This document shows positions 1-7,899 of a stretch of DNA of 64,000 bases, one piece after another. This DNA comes from JAJYSO01 sp964579505 (GTDB lineage Bacteria > Bacteroidota > Bacteroidia > Flavobacteriales > Flavobacteriaceae). Location of the stretch: NCBI GenBank assembly GCA_964579505.1, contig CAZOGC010000002.1, positions 1-64,000 on the forward strand, in the 5' to 3' direction. The notes below the pieces were generated by a model. The model had not been told where the DNA came from, made no database searches, and worked only from the letters and a program-made list of their open reading frames with translations. Made by a program: the position numbers and the translations under genes. Positions within the stretch are counted from its first letter, which is position 1. Each line of letters begins with the position of its first letter.

Positions 1-82
1 ATTTTTTTGGTTCGTTTTTTCATCAATGGAAAAAATGAACAACATAAACATTTAGAACAGAATTGAACTTTATCGACTAAAG

Positions 83-114
83 TTGAATAGATTGTTTTAC
101 AACACTTACTTTTG
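83..114 (+). promoter_or_regulatory. Predicted promoter of hflX
   Basis: A TTG at 83-85 and a perfect Bacteroidota -7 box (TACTTTTG, 107-114) are separated by 21 bp, within the usual spacing of the group. The box lies 43 bp upstream of the hflX start. Bases 1-82 hold no recognisable gene. Confidence 0.5.
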
Positions 115-157
115 TCTTTTATAAAATTAAACTAGCTGAAGCCCGAAGTGCTGTTAT

Positions 158-1363
158 ATGATTGAAGAAGATAAAGTTGTTTATGAAAAATCGGTGTTGA
201 TTGGTATTGTTACCCAATCGCAACCGGAAGAAAAATTGGAAGAGTATTTAAACGAGCTAGCGTTTTTAACCTATACCGCCGGGGGGCAGGTTTTAAAGCG
301 GTTTACGCAAAAACTAGACACGCCCAACCCCAAGACGTTTATCGGTAGCGGAAAAATGGAAGAGGTACGTCTATATATTTTACAACACCACGTAGATACC
401 GCCATTTTTGATGATGAATTAACGCCTGCACAACAAAAAAACATTGAGCGTATCTTGCGATGTAAGGTGATGGATCGCACCTATCTTATACTTGATATTT
501 TTGCCCAACGTGCACAAACCAGCTATGCCCGTACACAGGTAGAATTGGCTCAATACCAATATTTGTTGCCGCGGTTAGCCGGGCTGTGGACACACCTTGA
601 ACGACAACGTGGAGGAATTGGTATGCGGGGTCCGGGTGAACGAGAAATTGAAACTGACCGCCGAATTGTACGAGACAAAATTACCAAACTAAAGCATAAA
701 TTAAGTGCTATTGACAAGCAAATGGCGGTTCAACGAGGCAATCGGGGAAGCCTGGTTAGGGTAGCCTTGGTAGGATATACCAATGTAGGTAAATCAACCT
801 TGATGAACCTTATTAGCAAAAGCGAAGTCTTTGCTGAAGATAAACTTTTTGCCACCCTAGACACCACTGTGCGCAAAGTGGTTATCCGCAACCTACCCTT
901 TTTGTTGTCAGATACCGTAGGGTTTATTCGCAAATTACCCACTCAGTTGGTAGAATCATTTAAATCAACCTTAGACGAGGTGCGCGAAGCCGATTTACTC
1001 TTGCACGTGGTAGATATTTCACATGCAAGTTTTGAAAGTCATATTGCTTCGGTTAATAAAATTCTTGGTGAAATAAAGAGCCTAAACAAACCTACCCTCA
1101 TGATTTTTAACAAGATAGATGCGTATGTTCCGGAACATATAGATGAAGATGATTTAGTTACTGAGCGTACACCGGCTCATTACTCCCTGAACGAATGGGA
1201 GCAGACTTGGATGAACAAAATGGGAGATGATGTGCTTTTTATCTCAGCCACTCAAAAAGAGAACATAGAGGTTTTTCGGAAAAAGGTATATGAAGCGGTA
1301 CGCAAAATTCATATTCAGCGTTTTCCGTACAATCATTTTCTATATCCGGAGTACGATGTGTAA
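158..1363 (+). CDS. hflX: GTPase HflX (ribosome-associated)
   Basis: HflX is a ribosome-binding GTPase that rescues or splits stalled and stressed ribosomes. The 401-aa protein has the HflX N-terminal domain with the signature RGGIGMRGPGE near residue 150. It continues with the G domain: G1 GYTNVGKST near 206, the switch motif ATLDTTVR, G3 DTVGFIRKLP, and G4 NKID. Length is normal for the family. It is preceded by a TAnnTTTG promoter and ends 10 bp from the convergent nucleotidyltransferase gene. The start follows the first in-frame ATG after the promoter. Identification is firm. Confidence 0.95.
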   Translation: MIEEDKVVYEKSVLIGIVTQSQPEEKLEEYLNELAFLTYTAGGQVLKRFTQKLDTPNPKTFIGSGKMEEVRLYILQHHVDTAIFDDELTPAQQKNIERILRCKVMDRTYLILDIFAQRAQTSYARTQVELAQYQYLLPRLAGLWTHLERQRGGIGMRGPGEREIETDRRIVRDKITKLKHKLSAIDKQMAVQRGNRGSLVRVALVGYTNVGKSTLMNLISKSEVFAEDKLFATLDTTVRKVVIRNLPFLLSDTVGFIRKLPTQLVESFKSTLDEVREADLLLHVVDISHASFESHIASVNKILGEIKSLNKPTLMIFNKIDAYVPEHIDEDDLVTERTPAHYSLNEWEQTWMNKMGDDVLFISATQKENIEVFRKKVYEAVRKIHIQRFPYNHFLYPEYDV

Positions 1364-1373
1364 TAATGCCCGA

Positions 1374-2384
1374 TTATTCTAACACCGAATAATCGCCAAT
1401 ACTAATTGCGGTAAAATTGCCATCATATTTGGCGTAATTACCAATCATAGCATTGTCTAAATGAGCATTTTTTACTTCCGTATGTGTCTGAATAAGTGTG
1501 TTTTTTAACGTAGATTGGATTATTTTACAATTAGCGCCAATAGACACATTTGGCCCAATAGTACAATTTTCTAACGTTACATTTTCACCCACAAAACAGG
1601 GTTCTATAATTTGAGTATTACACAGCTCAACGCTGTCTGCAATTAACTTTTGTCCATCTTCGTGTAGAAAATTAAGCATACGTGCGTTGGTTTCTACAGC
1701 CACGTTTTTGTTGCCGCAATCCATCCAATGATCTACTTTTCCGGGTTTAAAGCGGTAGCCTTTTTTCCACATCTTTTTTATTCCGTCGTTAATTTGATAT
1801 TCTCCCCCCTGTAATAAGTTTTCATCTAAAACCTCTTGCAGTTGGTCTCGAAGAACAGCTATATCTTTAAAGTAATAAATACCGATAACAGCTAGGTCAG
1901 ACACTTTTTCTTTTGGCTTTTCGACCAATTCGGTAATCACTCCTTCTTCATTTAATTTTACGACCCCAAAAGCTTCCGGGTTTTCTACTTGTTTTACCCA
2001 AATAACACCATCAACGTTTGTATCTAATCTAAAATCAGCGCGAAACAATGTATCGGCATAGGCCACTACTGCCGGTCCTTCCAAAGATTCTTTAGCACAC
2101 ATAATGGCATGCCCGGTACCCAGCGGTTTATCTTGAATATAGATACTTCCCTTAGCTCCTAAATCTTGCGCTATTTCTTTTAAATTTTGGGCTATTTCTT
2201 CGCCAAAATCCTTTCCTATGACAAAGGCTATTTCGTCAATATCTTCATCTAGAACTTTAGCAATATCTTCTACCAAACGGTGAACAATAGGTTTTCCGGC
2301 AATCGGAATTAACGGTTTAGGAACAGTTAATGTATGAGGGCGTAACCGCGATCCACGACCCGCCATTGGAACTATAATTTTCAT
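1374..2384 (-). CDS. Sugar-phosphate nucleotidyltransferase with left-handed beta-helix tail
   Basis: The protein (336 aa) activates a sugar 1-phosphate with an NTP. It begins with the nucleotidyltransferase signature: MKIIVPMAGRGSRLRPHT, then PKPLIPIAGKP. The catalytic domain covers about residues 1-240, and the C-terminal part (about 250-330) has the hexapeptide pattern of a left-handed beta helix. It is the last gene of a probable minus-strand operon flippase-dut-nucleotidyltransferase, with a 55-bp gap to dut. The association with a polysaccharide flippase suggests envelope glycan synthesis. The exact sugar (glucose, mannose or N-acetylglucosamine) cannot be read from sequence alone. Confidence 0.85.
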   Translation of the reverse strand: MKIIVPMAGRGSRLRPHTLTVPKPLIPIAGKPIVHRLVEDIAKVLDEDIDEIAFVIGKDFGEEIAQNLKEIAQDLGAKGSIYIQDKPLGTGHAIMCAKESLEGPAVVAYADTLFRADFRLDTNVDGVIWVKQVENPEAFGVVKLNEEGVITELVEKPKEKVSDLAVIGIYYFKDIAVLRDQLQEVLDENLLQGGEYQINDGIKKMWKKGYRFKPGKVDHWMDCGNKNVAVETNARMLNFLHEDGQKLIADSVELCNTQIIEPCFVGENVTLENCTIGPNVSIGANCKIIQSTLKNTLIQTHTEVKNAHLDNAMIGNYAKYDGNFTAISIGDYSVLE

Positions 2385-2439
2385 GTTTTTCTGCTTAAAT
2401 GATGTGGTTTAGTTAACGAATGCAAAGGTAAATTATTTT

Positions 2440-2874
2440 TTAGTGCTTCCCGGTGCTTCCAAATCCACCGGCTCCACGTTTGCTTTCTGCTAAGGTCTCT
2501 ACTTCTTCCCAGATAGTGGTTTCGTGCTTAGCAATAACTAATTGAGCAATGCGTTCTCCATCTTTTATTACAAAATCTTCCGTAGAAAGATTTACTAAAA
2601 TGACCCCTATTTCTCCTCGGTAATCAGCATCAATAGTTCCGGGAGAATTAAGTACAGTAATTCCTTTCTTGGCTGCTAAACCGCTACGGGGTCTTACCTG
2701 AGCTTCATACCCAACCGGCAATTCAATAAACAATCCTGTTTTAACAATTTGGCGTCCCATAGGTGGTAAGACTATCTCTTCTGAAAGGTTGGCACGTAAA
2801 TCCATGCCGGCAGAAGCAGCGGTTGAATAGTGTGGTAATGCGTGTTTAGACTGGTTTACAATTTTAATCTTCAT
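2440..2874 (-). CDS. dut: dUTP diphosphatase
   Basis: This enzyme hydrolyses dUTP to dUMP, keeping uracil out of DNA and feeding dTMP synthesis. The 144-aa protein has all trimeric dUTPase motifs in order: SAGMDLRA (I), RPRSGLAAKKG (II), NSPGTIDADYRGEI with the catalytic Asp (III), RIAQLVI (IV), and the glycine-rich arm RGAGGFGSTG (V) that closes over the substrate. It lies 32 bp downstream of the flippase gene and 55 bp upstream of the nucleotidyltransferase gene, an arrangement consistent with one minus-strand operon. Confidence 0.96.
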   Translation of the reverse strand: MKIKIVNQSKHALPHYSTAASAGMDLRANLSEEIVLPPMGRQIVKTGLFIELPVGYEAQVRPRSGLAAKKGITVLNSPGTIDADYRGEIGVILVNLSTEDFVIKDGERIAQLVIAKHETTIWEEVETLAESKRGAGGFGSTGKH

Positions 2875-2906
2875 TTTTATAGGTTTCTATTTTATATCAC
2901 TATTAA

Positions 2907-4358
2907 TTATAGTTTACTAATTTTTAATAATTGTTTTTTCTCTTTTTTATACAACACCGCCACAAAAACGACGAGCAACCCAATACCCACCCAATAATTT
3001 TCTCTAAATCCATAAAAATAGACTGCAGAAAAAACAACCGATAGCAGAACATATCCTCCCATTTTTTTTAAATCATAGGGAATAGGATAATATTTTTGTC
3101 CCCACCAAAAAGATAACAACATCATAGATCCATAGGCTGCTATGGTAGAAATGGCAGCTCCCATAAACCCAACTGTCGGAATTAATATAAAGTTGGCAAC
3201 AATTGTTATGGCTGCGGCTATAAGAGAGATATACCCCCCATATTTGGTGCGGTCTGTAACCTTATACCACACAGAAAGGTTGTAATAAATTCCTAAAAAC
3301 AGGTTAGCTAAAAGTACGACAGGCACAATCTTCATGGCGTACCAATAATCACTACTACTAATCACGATTTGTTTTATCACATCTGCAAAAACAATAACCA
3401 CAATATAAATAAGTGCTCCAAAAATGGTAAAATATTTTGTTATTTCAGCATAGGTTTCTCGGGCATTTCTATGGGCCGCATGGCTAAAGAAAAAAGGCTC
3501 TATACCCAATCGAAAAGCGGTTGAAAAAAGAGTCATAAACAACGCTAATTTATAGCAAGCATTATACGCGCCTACCTGTGCCATTGCTATATCTTGAGGC
3601 AATAATTTTTCGAGCATAATTCGATCAAAAGCCTCATTTACGGCAAAAGCCACCCCGGCCAATAATACCGGAAAGGCATAATACAGCATTTTTTTCCACA
3701 GTTGTTTATTAAAGCGCCAATGTATTTTTAAATAGAAAGGCAACATGATTAAGAGCGTTATAGCACTAGCCGCCAAGTTTGCCCAAAAAACGTAATTTAT
3801 CTGGTTATTAGGAATATACAGTTTATCCCAAAAAACGCTCTCTGCTGCCAAATCCTTTAAACTCAACAATAAGAAAAGGTTTAACCCAATCGTTATCACC
3901 ACATTAATTATTTTAATGACAGCATACCGCATGGGCTTTTCTTGGGCGCGTAACCAAGCAAAAGGAATAACCACTAAAGCATCAAAAAACAAAATCCATA
4001 TCACCAAATGCAATGTTTCTACCGGAATTCCGGTAAGTTTGGCAATTATATTTTGCGCTAAATAGCTCAACAACAAAAACAAAACCGAAGACGCCACTAT
4101 AGACCAACTAGAAACAGCTACTACTTCTTGCTGATCCTCTTGTTTATGAAAAAAGCGAAAAAAAGCCGTCTCCATGCCGTAAGATAAGATGACATTAAAC
4201 AGCACAAAATAGGCATAGATAACGGAAACCTGCCCATATTGATCTGGAGACATTACTACCGTACTGGTGTATAAGGGCACGAGCAAAAAATTGAGCATGC
4301 GAGGCAACACCGTGGCCAGCCCATAAATAAAAGTATGTTTAAACAGTTTTTTAAACAC
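2907..4358 (-). CDS. Polysaccharide/lipid-linked oligosaccharide flippase (Wzx/MviN-type)
   Basis: A 483-aa integral membrane protein of about 12-14 hydrophobic segments belonging to the polysaccharide-biosynthesis (Wzx/MurJ-like, MOP superfamily) transporters. It starts with a typical N-terminus (FIYGLATVLPRMLNFLLVPLY) and has charged loops rich in Arg between helices. It would flip undecaprenyl-linked glycans across the inner membrane. It is first in the operon with dut and the nucleotidyltransferase and is divergent from alr. Substrate cannot be predicted. MurJ is less likely because there is no surrounding mur cluster, but it is not excluded. Confidence 0.85.
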   Translation of the reverse strand: MFKKLFKHTFIYGLATVLPRMLNFLLVPLYTSTVVMSPDQYGQVSVIYAYFVLFNVILSYGMETAFFRFFHKQEDQQEVVAVSSWSIVASSVLFLLLSYLAQNIIAKLTGIPVETLHLVIWILFFDALVVIPFAWLRAQEKPMRYAVIKIINVVITIGLNLFLLLSLKDLAAESVFWDKLYIPNNQINYVFWANLAASAITLLIMLPFYLKIHWRFNKQLWKKMLYYAFPVLLAGVAFAVNEAFDRIMLEKLLPQDIAMAQVGAYNACYKLALFMTLFSTAFRLGIEPFFFSHAAHRNARETYAEITKYFTIFGALIYIVVIVFADVIKQIVISSSDYWYAMKIVPVVLLANLFLGIYYNLSVWYKVTDRTKYGGYISLIAAAITIVANFILIPTVGFMGAAISTIAAYGSMMLLSFWWGQKYYPIPYDLKKMGGYVLLSVVFSAVYFYGFRENYWVGIGLLVVFVAVLYKKEKKQLLKISKL

Positions 4359-4469
4359 GTGTGGAAGGACTTATTAAGAAAGCCTAAAAGTATTAATTTT
4401 AATGCAGCTATAGGAGCGCTTTCTAAAAATTATTCTACAAATAAATGGACAACATGTGCGGTATTCCCG

Positions 4470-4477
4470 TATTTTTG
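4470..4477 (+). promoter_or_regulatory. Predicted -7 box of alr
   Basis: TATTTTTG matches TAnnTTTG and lies 24 bp upstream of the ATG at 4502. It therefore argues that the more upstream in-frame ATG at 4445 is not the start. No clear -33 element was seen. Confidence 0.5.
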
Positions 4478-4501
4478 CCAGGTATAATAACTAACGCTAT
4501 T

Positions 4502-5608
4502 ATGGGAAAAATTGTAGAATCCACCCTAGAAATTAACCTAAGTGCTCTTGCTCATAACTACCATTATCTGCGTTCAAAAACTACTCCAACCACCCGATTC
4601 ATGGGCGTTGTAAAAGCATATGCTTATGGGAGTGAATCAGTTGTTATTGCGCAAAAACTAGCTGAATTAGGCGCCGACTATTTAGCAGTAGCCTATCTTA
4701 AAGAAGGTGTACAATTGCGCAACGCAGGAATAACGCTCCCAATTCTAATTTTTCACCCGTTGCCGGCTCAGTTCAAAAAAGTTATTCAACACCAACTTAC
4801 GCCCACTTTATACAGCCGATTAACACTTACACAATTTATAGAAACCGCACAAAAATTAGGGCAACAAAACTATCCGGTTCACCTTATTCTAAATACCGGT
4901 TTAAACCGATTAGGGTTTGATTCTGTTGATATTGATTTTATCAACCAAGCCATAGCTAAAACGGATGCTATAAAAATAGACGGCATATACTCGCACTTAT
5001 CTGCCAGTGAGGACCTAAATGAACAGGCTTTTACTCTTAGCCAATACGAAAGTTTTAAAAACTTGAGTGAGCAAATCACACAAAATTTATCGTACAAACC
5101 ATTACGCCATTTATGCAACACCTCCGGAATTATTAACTATCCCCAGGCACACTTTGATATGGTTCGTTCAGGAATCGGATTACATGGCTATGGTAACACC
5201 CCCAAAGAAGATGTACAACTACAACCGGTAAGCACTTTAAAAACAATCATTTCTCAACTCAGACACATTAAAAAAGGAGATTCCGTAAGTTATAATCGTC
5301 AATTTATTGCCGATAAACCTATGACCATAGCTACCCTCTCTTTGGGCTATGCAGACGGTTTACAACGCAATTACAGCAATGGCAAAACCATGGTCTCTAT
5401 AAATGGAAAACTAGCGCCTATTGTTGGTTATATTTGTATGGATATGATTATGGTAGACGTAACCAATGTCTCTTGCCAAGAAGGCGATGAGGTGGTTGTT
5501 TTTGGCTTTCAAAAAAGTGCCAGCGCATTAGCCGAAATGGCTGGTACTATTTCTTACGAAGTCATTACCACCATTTCTCAACGAGTAAAACGCATTGTAA
5601 TTCCATAA
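4502..5608 (+). CDS. alr: Alanine racemase
   Basis: PLP enzyme interconverting L- and D-alanine for peptidoglycan. From the ATG at 4502 the protein is 368 aa and begins MGKIVESTLEINLSALAHNY, the usual N-terminus. An in-frame ATG at 4445 would add 19 atypical residues and precede the promoter box, so it is rejected. The PLP lysine lies in VVKAYAYGS (Lys38) and the catalytic tyrosine region is SLGYADGL. The motif YICMDMIMVDVT is conserved. The C-terminal beta-barrel domain is complete. The gene is divergent from the flippase operon. Confidence 0.95.
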   Translation: MGKIVESTLEINLSALAHNYHYLRSKTTPTTRFMGVVKAYAYGSESVVIAQKLAELGADYLAVAYLKEGVQLRNAGITLPILIFHPLPAQFKKVIQHQLTPTLYSRLTLTQFIETAQKLGQQNYPVHLILNTGLNRLGFDSVDIDFINQAIAKTDAIKIDGIYSHLSASEDLNEQAFTLSQYESFKNLSEQITQNLSYKPLRHLCNTSGIINYPQAHFDMVRSGIGLHGYGNTPKEDVQLQPVSTLKTIISQLRHIKKGDSVSYNRQFIADKPMTIATLSLGYADGLQRNYSNGKTMVSINGKLAPIVGYICMDMIMVDVTNVSCQEGDEVVVFGFQKSASALAEMAGTISYEVITTISQRVKRIVIP

Positions 5609-5759
5609 AACACTTCCACCAGACTCTGCGCTCACAACTCGTGTATCTTAACTTAACGAATAAGGATTTCTCAGCAGTTTTCCGTAAATTCGTAATCTCT
5701 TAAAACAGACCCGTTTTTAGGAGTATTTAATATGAAGATAATCTATAAAAGTTAAACAA

Positions 5760-7337
5760 ATGAGTACGAGTATAAAGGATGTAGGCCAAGACATTGCTCA
5801 ACAGTTTGGAGTAAAAGAAGCCTTAAAAACCTTAGGGATAGAACCGGTAAATAACGGAACCGCTATAGGGAAAGATTTTTTTGGAAATGGAGAAATTATT
5901 GAGTCTTACTCTCCGGTTGATGGAGCCTTAATAGGAAAAATAAAAACCACCACAAAAGAAGACTACGAAAAAGTAGTTAGCGCTGCTAGCGAAGCCTTTA
6001 ACATATGGCGCACCATGCCCGCACCTAAACGCGGAGAAATTGTACGTCAATTTAATGATGAACTACGCCGATTAAAAGAACCTTTAGGAAAACTAGTTTC
6101 TTATGAAATGGGTAAATCATACCAAGAAGGACTCGGTGAAGTACAAGAAATGATTGATGTCTGTGATTTTGCCCACGGACTTTCTCGCCAATTATACGGA
6201 TTTACCATGCACAGTGAGCGCCCCGGACACCGCATGTATGACCAATACCACCCACTAGGCATAGTAGGTGTTATTTCAGCTTTTAATTTTCCGGTAGCCG
6301 TATGGTCGTGGAACACTGCCATTGCTTGGGTTTGTGGCGATGTAACGATCTGGAAAGGGTCTGAAAAAACCCCTCTAACCTCTCTAGCATGCCAAAATAT
6401 TATCAGCAGTGTCTTAGCAAGCAACAACCTGCCACAAGGCATTTCTTGTCTTATTACCGGAAATGCTCAAGTAGGCCAATGGATGACAACTGACGAGCGT
6501 GTGCCGCTTATCTCAGCAACTGGTTCTACGCGTATGGGAAAAGCGGTAGCTAAAGATGTAGCCGGAAGACTCGGAAAATCATTATTAGAATTAGGAGGAA
6601 ATAACGCTATTATCGTTACGCCCGATGCCAATATTAAAAACACCATTATCGGAGCCGTATTTGGCGCTGTAGGTACCGCCGGACAACGCTGTACCACCAC
6701 CCGCAGATTAATTGTACACGAAACCGTTTACGACAAAGTAAAAGACGCTATGACCGCTGCTTACCAACAATTACGTATCGGTAATCCATTAGATGAAAAT
6801 AACCACGTAGGTCCACTAATTGATAAAGCGGCTGTTGAAATGTACCAAAATGCCCTAACCGAAATTAAAAAGGAGGGTGGAAAAATTATTGTTGAAGGAG
6901 GCGTTTTAGAAGGCCCCGGATACGAATCTGGTTGTTATGTAAAACCCGCTATTGCCGAAGTAGAAAACGACTATGCCATTGTACAAACCGAAACCTTTGC
7001 TCCTATTCTCTACCTGATTAAATACTCGGGTGGGGTTGAAGAAGCAATTGCCTTACAAAACGGGGTACGTCAAGGTTTATCTTCAGCTATTATGACCAAT
7101 AATTTACAAGAAGCAGAACGCTTTCTATCTACAGAGGGTTCTGACTGTGGTATTGCCAACGTTAATATTGGAACCTCCGGCGCCGAAATTGGTGGAGCCT
7201 TTGGAGGGCAAAAAGAAACCGGTGGCGGACGCGAATCCGGCTCTGATGCGTGGAAGTATTACATGCGTCGCCAAACCAATACCATCAATTATACCAGCGA
7301 GTTACCATTAGCACAAGGTATTAAATTTGATTTATAA
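5760..7337 (+). CDS. ALDH7-family aldehyde dehydrogenase (aminoadipate-semialdehyde type)
   Basis: NAD(P)-dependent aldehyde dehydrogenase, 525 aa. Visible motifs are ISAFNFPVAVWSWN (cofactor-binding region), KGSEKTPL, LELGGNN with the general-base Glu, and GTAGQRCTTTRR with the catalytic Cys. The GQRCTTTRR block and the length are characteristic of the ALDH7 (antiquitin, AmaB) family, which oxidises alpha-aminoadipate semialdehyde in lysine breakdown. The gene stands alone, with 151 bp upstream lacking a clear -7 box and a strong terminator downstream. Substrate is inferred from the family, not shown. Confidence 0.88.
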   Translation: MSTSIKDVGQDIAQQFGVKEALKTLGIEPVNNGTAIGKDFFGNGEIIESYSPVDGALIGKIKTTTKEDYEKVVSAASEAFNIWRTMPAPKRGEIVRQFNDELRRLKEPLGKLVSYEMGKSYQEGLGEVQEMIDVCDFAHGLSRQLYGFTMHSERPGHRMYDQYHPLGIVGVISAFNFPVAVWSWNTAIAWVCGDVTIWKGSEKTPLTSLACQNIISSVLASNNLPQGISCLITGNAQVGQWMTTDERVPLISATGSTRMGKAVAKDVAGRLGKSLLELGGNNAIIVTPDANIKNTIIGAVFGAVGTAGQRCTTTRRLIVHETVYDKVKDAMTAAYQQLRIGNPLDENNHVGPLIDKAAVEMYQNALTEIKKEGGKIIVEGGVLEGPGYESGCYVKPAIAEVENDYAIVQTETFAPILYLIKYSGGVEEAIALQNGVRQGLSSAIMTNNLQEAERFLSTEGSDCGIANVNIGTSGAEIGGAFGGQKETGGGRESGSDAWKYYMRRQTNTINYTSELPLAQGIKFDL

Positions 7338-7359
7338 GTATACACCAACTATTTTTAGA

Positions 7360-7398
7360 AAAAGCAGCTCGGAGTATAACCTAAGCTGCTTTTTTTTC
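7360..7398 (+). terminator. Rho-independent terminator after the aldehyde dehydrogenase
   Basis: An inverted repeat AAAAGCAGCT / AGCTGCTTTT with a short loop is followed by a run of eight T. It lies 23 bp after the stop codon. Confidence 0.85.
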
Positions 7399-7450
7399 AA
7401 AACAGCCTTTTATAGCAAACGTTTTTACAATTTTATTTAATTTCGCAAGC

Positions 7451-7765
7451 ATGTTTTCGCGACAGACAAAACATATCATTGCTCTATTTTTTTTATCAGC
7501 TTTCATACTGATAAAAGTATCGGGGTTGCACGTTTTTTTACACAACGATCACCCTAATCAAGCAAACAAATGTATCTTATGTCACCTTGTTAATCGCGAT
7601 AATGCTACTCCGGTACTTGCAGTTGATAATTCTTTTCACCTCAACGCAGTTACTCAATTATTCTTTCCGGAAGTCATTAATCACTACACCAGCATTATTC
7701 GTGAAAAACCGGCTACTTGCGAACTTTTTAATAGACCTCCTCCTATTATTTATACACTTTCCTAG
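7451..7765 (+). CDS. Small membrane-anchored protein with His/Cys motif, TonB-receptor partner
   Basis: Unrecognised 104-aa protein. It has an N-terminal hydrophobic segment (residues about 8-26) that acts as a signal or anchor. This is followed by a cluster of potential metal ligands, HVFLHNDHP and then CILCHLV (three His, then C-x2-C-H). The rest is unremarkable. It sits directly upstream of a TonB receptor and a lipoprotein, in the same direction. Small exported proteins with such H/C clusters often precede metal-transport receptors, so a metal-sensing or metal-handling role is an inference. A second ORF in another frame over the same DNA is a shadow. Confidence 0.7.
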   Translation: MFSRQTKHIIALFFLSAFILIKVSGLHVFLHNDHPNQANKCILCHLVNRDNATPVLAVDNSFHLNAVTQLFFPEVINHYTSIIREKPATCELFNRPPPIIYTLS

Positions 7766-7797
7766 TTTTTTATAACGGTATACTTACAGCCTTTCTT

Positions 7798-7857
7798 AAC
7801 AGCTATTCGTCCTTATTCTACCCCATCTTCAAGTAACAGAGATGTATCATAGCTGTT
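7798..7857. promoter_or_regulatory. Spaced inverted repeat upstream of the TonB receptor gene
   Basis: AACAGCTAT at 7798-7806 is the exact reverse complement of ATAGCTGTT at 7849-7857, with 42 bp between. It lies in the leader of the TonB receptor gene. It could be a regulator pair site or a long-range RNA stem; both are guesses. Confidence 0.3.
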
Positions 7858-7899
7858 TAGGGTTATATACCTAACTATTCATTTTTGTATAAATATTTT

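Noticed and set aside
4445..4501. Upstream start codon of alr
   Set aside because: Would add 19 non-conserved residues and place the -7 box inside the coding region.
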